Positions 8,423 to 15,201 of a DNA stretch of 64,000 bases are shown here, piece after piece; the first letter of the stretch is position 1; each line of letters starts with the position of its first letter. The notes below the pieces were generated by a model, which was not told the origin of the DNA, did no database searches, and saw only the letters and a list, made by a program, of their open reading frames with translations. The DNA is from Kitasatospora sp. NBC_00240 (GTDB lineage: Bacteria; Actinomycetota; Actinomycetes; Streptomycetales; Streptomycetaceae), in the NCBI RefSeq assembly GCF_026342405.1, contig NZ_JAPEMU010000001.1, positions 3,658,001 to 3,722,000 of the forward strand. Reading direction: 5' to 3'. A program made the translations under genes and the position numbers.

Positions 8423-8448
8423 CCCGGGCCCGCTTCAGCGGGCTCGGG
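8423..8448 (+). other. Hairpin between cvnB and cvnC (copy 2)
   Basis: Arms of 11 bp (8423-8433 and 8438-8448) with a TTCA loop and one mismatch. A second hairpin with 8-bp arms follows at 8479-8486/8491-8498. Position matches the hairpin of the first conservon although the sequence differs, suggesting a conserved structural role in the operon mRNA. Confidence 0.5.
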
Positions 8449-8535
8449 TTCGGACGTTGTACGGCCTTCGCACCACCGGCCCCGGACTCGTCCGGGGCTC
8501 GCAACGCACCGCCGCACCTTGTGAGGAGAGGATCC

Positions 8536-9222
8536 GTGAACCCGCCCGACGACCATAGCGGCCAGTACGGCGTTCCGTACCCAGGCACCGGCCACGACGC
8601 CTTCGGAGCCCCTGGCGTCGGCCACGGCCAGCAGTACGGCCGGCACCAGCAGCCCGGCCCGGAGTACGGTCAGCAGTCGTACCAGCAGGAGCAGTTCGGC
8701 CAGCAGTACGGTCAGCAGCCGTACCAGCAGGACCAGTTCGGCCGCCCGCAGGAAGAACGCCAGTACGACCAGCGGCAGTACGGCCAGGAGTACGGCCAGC
8801 AGCCGTGGGAGCGCCGGCCCGGCGCCTACCCCGCGCCCGAAGCCCCCGGCCACGTCGAGGAGTTCGAGGACGAAGAGGACTCCGGTCCGCTGATCCGTCC
8901 GTTCGCGATGACCGGCGGACGCACCCGGCCGCGGTACGAACTCGCCCTGGAGGCGCTGGTCTCCGCGAACGTCGACCCGCAGCGCCTGGCCACCCTGCTC
9001 CCCGAGCACCAGCGGATCTGCTCCCTGTGCACGGAGGTCAAGTCCGTCGCCGAGGTGTCGGCCCTGCTCTCCCTGCCCCTGGGAGTGGCCCGCATCCTGG
9101 TCGCCGACCTCGCCGAGGCCGGCCTCGTGGCCATCCACCAGCCCGCTTCCGGCGGCGAATCCGGAAACCAGCCCGACGTCACGCTGCTCGAAAGGGTCCT
9201 CAGTGGACTTCGCAAGCTCTAA
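8536..9222 (+). CDS. cvnC: Conservon DUF742 protein CvnC (copy 2) with long Tyr/Gln-rich N-terminus
   Basis: A 228-residue DUF742 protein. The conserved domain covers roughly residues 116-228, from LIRPFAMTGGRTRPRYEL to LLERVLSGLRKL. The first 105 residues are a low-complexity region of repeated YGQQ, SYQQ and QFGQ units, much longer than the 28-residue Gly/Tyr-rich head of the first CvnC. An acidic patch (EEFEDEEDSG) separates the two parts. GTG 8536 is chosen because GAGGAGAGG lies directly upstream; the GTG at 8521 would place that site inside the gene. The 3' end overlaps cvnD by 20 bases. The head matches the tail composition of CvnA of this same operon. Confidence 0.93.
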   Translation: MNPPDDHSGQYGVPYPGTGHDAFGAPGVGHGQQYGRHQQPGPEYGQQSYQQEQFGQQYGQQPYQQDQFGRPQEERQYDQRQYGQEYGQQPWERRPGAYPAPEAPGHVEEFEDEEDSGPLIRPFAMTGGRTRPRYELALEALVSANVDPQRLATLLPEHQRICSLCTEVKSVAEVSALLSLPLGVARILVADLAEAGLVAIHQPASGGESGNQPDVTLLERVLSGLRKL

Positions 9223-9789
9223 CGCGGCCGCCGCGACCCGCGCCACCACCTCCGCGAAGATCGTCGTCGCCGGCGGCTTCGGCGTCGGCAAGACCACCCT
9301 CGTCGGCGCCGTCTCCGAGATCAACCCCCTGCGCACCGAAGCCGTCATGACCAGCGCCAGCGCCGGCATCGACGACCTCACCCACACCGCAGGCAAGACG
9401 ACCACCACCGTCGCCATGGACTTCGGCCGAATCACCCTCGACGAAGACCTCATCCTCTACCTCTTCGGCACCCCCGGCCAGGACCGCTTCTGGTTCATGT
9501 GGGACGACCTCGTCCGCGGCGCCATCGGCGCCGTCGTCCTCGTCGACACCCGCCGCCTCGCCGACTGCTTCCCCGCACTCGACTACTTCGAAAACAGCGG
9601 ACTCCCCTTCGTCGTCGCACTCAACGGCTTCGAAGGACACCAGCCCCACACCCCCGACGAAGTCCGCGAAGCACTCCAACTCGGCCCCGACACCCCCGTC
9701 ATCGCCCTCGACGCCCGCCGACGCGACAGCGCCAAAAGCGCCCTCATCACCCTCGTCGAACACGCCCTCCTCGCCCGACTCCGCTGAGC
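9171..9789 (+). repeat. Identical cvnC-end/cvnD block, copy 2 (partner 3469-4087)
   Basis: Second copy of the 619-bp block; every line I compared with 3469-4087 was the same. The spacing between the two copies is 5702 bp. Confidence 0.96.
9203..9787 (+). CDS. cvnD: Conservon small GTPase CvnD (copy 2)
   Basis: A 194-residue Ras-like GTPase, identical in DNA and protein to CvnD at 3501-4085. P-loop GGFGVGKTT at residues 24-32, G3-like GTPGQ, and NGFE in place of NKxD. GTG start 20 bases inside cvnC. It is the last gene of the second conservon and is followed 25 bases later by a strong bidirectional hairpin. Since both operons make the same GTPase, any difference in signalling must come from CvnA and CvnC, or from different expression of the two operons. 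Confidence 0.95.
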   Translation: MDFASSNAAAATRATTSAKIVVAGGFGVGKTTLVGAVSEINPLRTEAVMTSASAGIDDLTHTAGKTTTTVAMDFGRITLDEDLILYLFGTPGQDRFWFMWDDLVRGAIGAVVLVDTRRLADCFPALDYFENSGLPFVVALNGFEGHQPHTPDEVREALQLGPDTPVIALDARRRDSAKSALITLVEHALLARLR

Positions 9790-9812
9790 ACCGGGCCCGG
9801 CCTGGACGCGAC

Positions 9813-9845
9813 GTGGCCCACGGACCTACCCGGTCCGTGGGCCAC
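9813..9845. terminator. Bidirectional terminator between conservon 2 and cimA
   Basis: A perfect 14-bp inverted repeat (9813-9826 and 9832-9845) with a five-base loop, followed by TTTCC on the plus strand. It lies between convergent genes and can end both transcripts. Confidence 0.85.
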
Positions 9846-9905
9846 TTTCCGATCGTCCACCGGCCCGGCCGGGCGCCGGCCGCGGCCCGCACCCCCCGGC
9901 CGGTT

Positions 9906-11531
9906 TCACTCCTGCGGGTCGAGCCCCGCCCGGATCAGGCCGTAGGTGTAGGCGTCCTCAAGTGCCCGCCAGGAAGCGGCGATCACGTTGTCCGCGACCC
10001 CCACCGTGGACCAGGACGTGGTGCCGTCGGTGGACTCGATCAGCACCCGGGTCTTGGAGCCCGTACCGTGCTGGCCCTCCAGGATGCGCACCTTGTAGTC
10101 CACCAGCTCCATCTTGGCGAGCTGCGGGTAGATGCCTTCCAGCGCCGCCCGCAGGGCCCGGTCCAGCGCGTCGACCGGGCCGTTGCCCTCGCCGGTCGCG
10201 ATCCGGCGCTCGCCCTTCGCCCAGAGCTTCACGGTGGCCTCGTTGCCGGCGCTCTCGCCCCCGCCGTTCCCGTTGCCGGCCTGCTGCTCGCTGATCGTCC
10301 GCCAGGACTCCAGGGTGAAGAAGCGCTCCCGGCCGCCGCGCACCTCGTCGCGCAGCAGCAGCTCGAAGGACGCGTCCGCGGCCTCGTAGGTGTAGCCGAG
10401 GTTCTCCTGCTCCTTGACCTTGGCCACCACCCGGCCGACCAGGTCGCGGTCGGCGGAGAGGTCGTAGCCCAGCTCCTTGCCCTTCAGCTCGACCGAGGCC
10501 CGGCCGGCCATGTCGGAGACCAGCATCCGCATGGTGTTGCCGACCCGCTCGGGGTCGATGTGCTGGTAGAGGTCCGGGTCCACCTTGATCGCGGAGGCGT
10601 GCAGGCCCGCCTTGTGCGCGAACGCCGAGACGCCGACGTACGGCTGGTGGGTGGAGGGCGCCAGGTTCACCACCTCGGCGATGGCGTGCGAGATCCGGGT
10701 CATCTCGGCGAGCCGGCCCTCCGGCAGCACCTTCATGCCGTACTTGATCTCCAGCGCGCCGACCACCGGGAAGAGGTTGGCGTTGCCGACCCGCTCGCCG
10801 TAGCCGTTCGCGGTGCACTGCACATGGGTGGCGCCGGCGTCCACCGCCGCCAGCGAGTTGGCGACCGCGCAGCCGGTGTCGTCCTGGGCGTGGATGCCCA
10901 GCCGCGCCCCGGTGACGGCCAGCACGTCGGCGACGATCTCGTGCACCCCGGCCGGCAGCATCCCGCCGTTGGTGTCGCAGAGCACCACCACGTCGGCGCC
11001 GGCCTCGTGGGCGGCACGCACCACGGCGAGCGCGTAGTCGCGGTTGGCCTTGTAACCGTCGAAGAAGTGCTCGCAGTCGATGAACACCCGGCGGCCCTGC
11101 GAGCGCAGGAACGAGACGCTGTCCCGGACCATCGCCAGGTTCTCGTCCAGCGTGGTGCGCAGGGCCAGCTCGACGTGTCGGTCGTGCGACTTGGCGACCA
11201 GGGTGACGACCGGCGCGCCCGAGTTGACCAGGGCGGCCAACTGCGGGTCGTCGGCGGCGCTGCCGCCGGCCCGTCGGGTGGCTCCGAAGGCGACCAGCCG
11301 TGCGTGCTTGAGGTCCAGCTCGGCGGCGGCGCGGGCGAAGAACTCGGTGTCCCGGGGGTTGGCACCGGGCCAGCCGCCCTCGATGAACCCGACGCCGAAC
11401 TCGTCCAGGTACCGGGCGATGTTCAGCTTGTCGGCCACCGTGAGGTTGATGCCCTCGCGCTGCGCGCCGTCGCGCAGGGTGGTGTCGAAGACGTGGAAGC
11501 TGTCGTTGGAATCGCTGCTGGCCTCGGTCAT
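9906..11531 (-). CDS. cimA: Citramalate synthase
   Basis: A 541-residue enzyme that condenses pyruvate with acetyl-CoA to (R)-citramalate, the threonine-independent route to 2-oxobutyrate and isoleucine. It begins with the HMGL-like TIM barrel: FDTTLRDGAQREGINLTV near the N-terminus carries the catalytic RDG; HAQDDTGCAVANSL, CTANGYGERVGNANL and HKAGLHASA supply metal and substrate ligands. The last 130 residues form a LeuA-type allosteric dimer domain. Length and the GINL motif fit CimA better than 2-isopropylmalate synthase, though the two are related. ATG 11531 is chosen because the barrel starts just after it; the longer frame to 11771 runs through the leader and terminator. A leader peptide with Leu-Ile-Ile codons lies upstream, indicating attenuation. 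Confidence 0.9.
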   Translation of the reverse strand: MTEASSDSNDSFHVFDTTLRDGAQREGINLTVADKLNIARYLDEFGVGFIEGGWPGANPRDTEFFARAAAELDLKHARLVAFGATRRAGGSAADDPQLAALVNSGAPVVTLVAKSHDRHVELALRTTLDENLAMVRDSVSFLRSQGRRVFIDCEHFFDGYKANRDYALAVVRAAHEAGADVVVLCDTNGGMLPAGVHEIVADVLAVTGARLGIHAQDDTGCAVANSLAAVDAGATHVQCTANGYGERVGNANLFPVVGALEIKYGMKVLPEGRLAEMTRISHAIAEVVNLAPSTHQPYVGVSAFAHKAGLHASAIKVDPDLYQHIDPERVGNTMRMLVSDMAGRASVELKGKELGYDLSADRDLVGRVVAKVKEQENLGYTYEAADASFELLLRDEVRGGRERFFTLESWRTISEQQAGNGNGGGESAGNEATVKLWAKGERRIATGEGNGPVDALDRALRAALEGIYPQLAKMELVDYKVRILEGQHGTGSKTRVLIESTDGTTSWSTVGVADNVIAASWRALEDAYTYGLIRAGLDPQE

Positions 11532-11728
11532 GGCCCTGGTTTCTCCGTTCGGGCTGGGCCCCTCCCGCCCGGAACCGGGCGGGAGGGGAACTGCTGTTGC
11601 CGGATGTCTGGCTCCACTGTCCACCATGCCCGCGCACCATCCGGAGGACCGAACAGCCCCTTGTGGGGGCTCCGGGGCTCCGGATCCTGCCCTGCGGGCC
11701 GGGGGTTGGGCCTGCGGGGCAAAACAAA

Positions 11729-11754
11729 AGACCCCTCGCGGGTGCGAGAGGTCT
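11729..11754 (-). terminator. Attenuator terminator in the cimA leader
   Basis: Read on the minus strand, an 11-bp stem (AGACCTCTCGC paired with GCGAGGGGTCT, one T-G pair) with an ACCC loop is followed by TTTTGTTTTG. This is a textbook intrinsic terminator, unusual for its T-run in a streptomycete. It lies about 50 bases downstream of the leader-peptide stop and about 200 bases before the cimA start. A second hairpin (GCTCCGC...GCGGAGC) lies between the leader peptide and this terminator. Confidence 0.85.
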
Positions 11755-11804
11755 GCGCGCGGGTCTGACACCAGGTCGCTCCGCGAAGGGGTACTGCGGA
11801 GCGG

Positions 11805-11855
11805 TCACTGTGGACCGGCGCGCCTGCTGCTAATAATGAGCGCGAGCGAGGACAC
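11805..11855 (-). CDS. cimA leader peptide, 16 residues
   Basis: A GTG-initiated ORF encoding MSSLALIISSRRAGPQ. The run Leu-Ala-Leu-Ile-Ile fits sensing of isoleucine/leucine charging, which suits citramalate synthase. A terminator with a U-run follows. No Shine-Dalgarno sequence is obvious and a -10-like CAGACT lies about eight bases upstream of the GTG, so the transcript may be leaderless. Inference from position, codon content and terminator; not proven. Confidence 0.7.
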   Translation of the reverse strand: MSSLALIISSRRAGPQ

Positions 11856-11931
11856 GTTCGCAGTCTGGCACAGCATCCAGGATGCGGCTGCGGTGTCTCG
11901 CCATCCGGGACGGACTCCTCGCCGACGCGGA

Positions 11932-12007
11932 GCGTCCGGCCCGGAGCGTCCGGCTGTGCAGCCGGCTCAGCGCGTCCGGCTCAGTGCGTCCGACTCAGTG
12001 CGTCCGG
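11932..12007. repeat. Array of five GCGTCCG(G/A) motifs upstream of the cimA leader
   Basis: GCGTCCGG starts at 11932, 11946, 11972 and 12000, and GCGTCCGA at 11986. Spacings are 14, 26, 14 and 14 bases. The last three sit in 14-bp tandem units (11966-12007). The array is between the ilvE terminator and the cimA leader promoter, so an operator array is possible; a simple tandem expansion is the alternative. Confidence 0.6.
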
Positions 12008-12044
12008 CGACTCAACGAGCGGAACGCGTCGAGGCTACTCGGCG

Positions 12045-12072
12045 CGGGCGCCCCGCCGCTGCGGGGCGCCCG
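12045..12072 (-). terminator. Terminator of ilvE
   Basis: A perfect 12-bp GC stem (12045-12056 and 12061-12072) with a CGCT loop, ten bases beyond the ilvE stop codon on the minus strand. Confidence 0.85.
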
Positions 12073-12081
12073 GCACGAGGG

Positions 12082-13194
12082 TCAGACGATCTTGTGCAGC
12101 CAGCCGTGGGTGTCCGGCGCCTGGCCGCCCTGGACGGCGAGCAGCGCCTTGCGCAGCTCCAGGGTGATCGGGCCGGGCTCGCCGGCGCCGACCGTCCAGT
12201 CGGCGCGGGCCGACTTGACCGAGCCGACCGGGGTGATGACCGCGGCGGTGCCGCAGGCGAAGACCTCGGTCAGGGTGCCGTCGGCGTTGCCCTGCTTCCA
12301 CTCGTCGGTGGAGATCCGGCGCTCCTCGACGGCGTAGCCGAGGTCGGCGGCCATCGCGAGCAGCGAGTCACGGGTGATGCCGGGGAGCAGCGCGCCGGAG
12401 AGCTCGGGAGTGACGATCTTCGCGTCCTTGCCCTCGCCGAAGACGAAGTACAGGTTCATCCCGCCCATCTCCTCGATCCACCGGTGCTCGGCGGCGTCGA
12501 GCCAGACGACCTGGTCGCAGCCCTTCTCGGCGGCCTGGGCCTGGGCGATCAGCGAGGCGGCGTAGTTTCCCGCGCACTTGGCGGTGCCGGTGCCGCCGGG
12601 GGCGGCCCGGACGTACTCCTCGGAGAGCCAGACGGAGACGGGCTTGACGCCGCCGGGGAAGTAGGCGCCGGCCGGCGAGGCGATGATCATGAAGAGGTAC
12701 TCGTTCGCGGGCCGGACACCCAGGCCGACCTCGGTGGCGAACATGAACGGCCGCAGGTACAGGCTCTGCTCGGGCTCGCTCGGGACCCACGCCTGGTCCT
12801 GCTGGACGAGCAGCTCGACGGCCTCGACGAAGGCCTCGACCGGCAGCTCGGGCATCGCGAGCCGGCGGGCGGAGGCCTGGAAGCGCTCGGCGTTGGCGGT
12901 CGGGCGGAAGGTCGCGATGGAGCCGTCGGCCTGACGGTAGGCCTTGAGGCCCTCGAAGATCGCCTGCCCGTAGTGCAGCGTCATGTTCGCCGGGTCGATC
13001 TCCAGCGGCGCGTACGGCGTCAGCTGGGCGTCGTGCCAGCCCCGGCCCTCGGTCCAGCGGATGGTCACCATGTGGTCGGTGAAGACCCGGCCGAAACCGG
13101 GATTGGCCAGCCGGGCCACCCGCTCCGCGTCGGCCAGCGGGTGGGCGGAGGGCTTGAGGTCGAACGTGATGGGCGCCTGGGTGGGCGTACTCAT
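12082..13194 (-). CDS. ilvE: Branched-chain amino-acid aminotransferase
   Basis: A 370-residue class IV PLP transaminase that interconverts valine, leucine and isoleucine with their 2-oxo acids. Recognisable segments are NMTLHYGQAIFEGLKAYR, YLRPFMFATEVGLGV, GTGTAKCAGNYAASL (Schiff-base lysine in AKCAGNY), WIEEMGGMNLYFVF and TEVFACGTAAVITPV. Length is typical of the actinobacterial enzyme. ATG 13194 has AAGGA about ten bases upstream. It has its own terminator downstream and a 153-base gap to leuB upstream, so it may be transcribed separately, although both lie on the same strand within the branched-chain group. Confidence 0.96.
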   Translation of the reverse strand: MSTPTQAPITFDLKPSAHPLADAERVARLANPGFGRVFTDHMVTIRWTEGRGWHDAQLTPYAPLEIDPANMTLHYGQAIFEGLKAYRQADGSIATFRPTANAERFQASARRLAMPELPVEAFVEAVELLVQQDQAWVPSEPEQSLYLRPFMFATEVGLGVRPANEYLFMIIASPAGAYFPGGVKPVSVWLSEEYVRAAPGGTGTAKCAGNYAASLIAQAQAAEKGCDQVVWLDAAEHRWIEEMGGMNLYFVFGEGKDAKIVTPELSGALLPGITRDSLLAMAADLGYAVEERRISTDEWKQGNADGTLTEVFACGTAAVITPVGSVKSARADWTVGAGEPGPITLELRKALLAVQGGQAPDTHGWLHKIV

Positions 13195-13266
13195 GGCTGT
13201 CTGTCCTTCACCGTGGGGTTGGTCCGGGCCCTGCCCGTCGGTGATTCGGACTGATCGAACGCACGA

Positions 13267-13310
13267 CGGCACGGCCCACTGTTGATGGTCGCATCTGGAG
13301 GGCCGTGCCG
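13267..13310 (-). terminator. Possible terminator downstream of leuB
   Basis: CGGCACGGCC at 13267-13276 pairs with GGCCGTGCCG at 13301-13310. The ten-base match is perfect but the loop is 24 bases long. It is in the gap between leuB and ilvE and could end leuB transcription or regulate ilvE. Confidence 0.45.
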
Positions 13311-13347
13311 AACAGCTGGCATGCAGCTGGCGAGGTGCTCCGGCCCG

Positions 13348-14385
13348 TCAGCCGGATACTCGGGCGACGAGCGCGTCGCCGACCTGCGAGGTGGAGCGGG
13401 CGCCGGCGCGCTCGGCCAGGTCGGCGGCCACGGCGGCCTCGACCTTGGCGGCCTCGGCGGTGAAGCCGAGGTGCTCCAGCAGCATGGCGACGGACAGCAC
13501 GGTGGCGGTCGGGTCGGCCTTGCCCTGGCCGGCGATGTCCGGCGCCGAGCCGTGCACGGGCTCGAACATCGACGGGAAGTCGCCGGACGGGTTGATGTTG
13601 CCGCTCGCCGCCAGGCCGATGCCACCGGTGACGGCCGCGGCCAGGTCGGTGAGGATGTCACCGAACAGGTTGTCGGTGACGATCACGTCGAAGCGCTCGG
13701 GCTGGGTGACGAAGAAGATCGTCGCGGCGTCGACGTGCAGGTAGTCGGTGGTGACCTCGGGGAACTCCTGGCCGACCTGCTGGAAGATCCGGGTCCACAG
13801 GTGACCGGCGTGCACCAGCACGTTGTTCTTGTGGACGAGGGTCAGCTTCTTGCGCGGGCGGGCGTCGGCGCGGCGGTAGGCGTCGCGGACCACGCGCTCG
13901 ATGCCGTACGCGGTGTTGAGGCTGACCTCGGTGGCCACCTCGTGCTCGGTACCGGTGCGCAGGGTGCCGCCGTTGCCGACGTACGGGCCCTCGGTGCCCT
14001 CGCGGACGACGACGAAGTCGATCTCCGGCTCGCCGGCCAGCGGCGACTTCACACCGGGGAAGAGCTTGCCCGGGCGGAGGTTGATGTGGTGGTCGAAGGC
14101 GAAGCGCAGCTTCAGCAGCAGCCCGCGCTCCAGGACGCCGGACGGGACGCTCGGGTCGCCGATGGCGCCCAGCAGGATCGCGTCGTGGCCCTTGAGCTCC
14201 TCCAGCACGCTGTCCGGGAGGGTCTCCCCGGTGCGGTGGTAGCGGCGGGCGCCGAGGTCGTACTCGGTCGCCTCCACCTTGACGTCCGCGGGGAGGGCGG
14301 CACCCAGGACCTTGAGGCCTTCGGCCACCACTTCCTGGCCGATGCCGTCACCGGGGATCACTGCGAGACGAAGGCTGCGAGACAT
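13348..14385 (-). CDS. leuB: 3-isopropylmalate dehydrogenase
   Basis: A 345-residue NAD-dependent decarboxylating dehydrogenase for leucine synthesis (3-isopropylmalate to 4-methyl-2-oxopentanoate). Motifs: [14 protein letters not shown] at the N-terminus, [28 protein letters not shown], and [20 protein letters not shown] with the metal-binding aspartates; [15 protein letters not shown] binds cofactor. ATG 14385 gives the usual [14 protein letters not shown] start; the longer frame adds unrelated residues. The C-terminus is ordinary. Located upstream of ilvE and cimA on the same strand. Confidence 0.96.
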   Translation of the reverse strand: MSRSLRLAVIPGDGIGQEVVAEGLKVLGAALPADVKVEATEYDLGARRYHRTGETLPDSVLEELKGHDAILLGAIGDPSVPSGVLERGLLLKLRFAFDHHINLRPGKLFPGVKSPLAGEPEIDFVVVREGTEGPYVGNGGTLRTGTEHEVATEVSLNTAYGIERVVRDAYRRADARPRKKLTLVHKNNVLVHAGHLWTRIFQQVGQEFPEVTTDYLHVDAATIFFVTQPERFDVIVTDNLFGDILTDLAAAVTGGIGLAASGNINPSGDFPSMFEPVHGSAPDIAGQGKADPTATVLSVAMLLEHLGFTAEAAKVEAAVAADLAERAGARSTSQVGDALVARVSG

Positions 14386-14473
14386 GTAGGGGACCCTACT
14401 CCGGCGTCCACGGGCTGACACCTGATGTCCACTATCCGGACGCGTCGTGTCGCCCGCACAGGTGGGCGGCCCG

Positions 14474-15037
14474 TCAGCCGAGTTCGACGTCCACCGGGAA
14501 CGGGCGGTCCAGCTTCAGCACCTTGTGGTGGATCCCCGCCACGCCGTACCCGCCGGTGGCCGGGTCCAGCTCGTACACGTAGACCACGGGGCGACCTTCG
14601 TCGCTCTCGACCCGCCAGAAGTGCGGGATGCCGGCGGCGGCGTACTTCCGGGGCTTGGTGTCGCGGTCCCGCTCCTTGGACTCCTCGGAGACCACCTCGA
14701 CGGCGAGCAGCACGTCGCCGGGAAGGAAGAAGGTCTGGTCGAACCCGGTGTCCGAACTCTCGTCCACCACCAGCAGGTCGGGCTCGGGCCGGTTCCGGGC
14801 GTTCAGCTTCACCGTCATCTCCCGCCACACCTCCCAGCCGGCCGGGACGGCCGCCAGCAGCGCCTGCTCCAGTGCGCGGATCGTGCGCACATGGAACTTC
14901 GTCTGAGGACTCACGAAAACCAGGCTCCCGTCGATCAGCTGCGTGTGCGGCGGGAGGTCCGGCAGCCGGTCGAGATCGTCGGCGGTCCAGCCGCCGACCG
15001 GCGGGCGGATCCAGTCGGGGTACGGTTCGGCGCTCAT
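14474..15037 (-). CDS. Uma2-family (DUF820) nuclease-like protein
   Basis: A 187-residue member of the Uma2/DUF820 group, which has a PD-(D/E)XK nuclease fold and is found in many copies in streptomycetes with no settled role. The candidate active site is [10 protein letters not shown] plus [15 protein letters not shown], followed by [16 protein letters not shown] 15037 is chosen because GGGAGC lies six bases upstream; a GTG 12 bases earlier would overlap that site. It is a single gene, head-to-head with the large membrane protein gene. Function in vivo is unknown. Confidence 0.85.
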   Translation of the reverse strand: MSAEPYPDWIRPPVGGWTADDLDRLPDLPPHTQLIDGSLVFVSPQTKFHVRTIRALEQALLAAVPAGWEVWREMTVKLNARNRPEPDLLVVDESSDTGFDQTFFLPGDVLLAVEVVSEESKERDRDTKPRKYAAAGIPHFWRVESDEGRPVVYVYELDPATGGYGVAGIHHKVLKLDRPFPVDVELG

Positions 15038-15201
15038 GATTGCTCCCACGCGGCGAGTCTGGCGGGTGTTCCCAGGCTACTGGGCGGGCACCCGGAAGAA
15101 GCCACTCCCACGAGGGAGCGCCTGGCCCGGCCGTGCGCCCCCGCCTCCTATGCTCGATCCGATCAGGCCTGGACATTCCTCGCAGAACGGACCACGGCGC
15201 G

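Noticed and set aside
9906..11771. Extended cimA start at 11771
   Set aside because: The additional region contains the attenuator terminator and leader; the HMGL domain begins right after ATG 11531.
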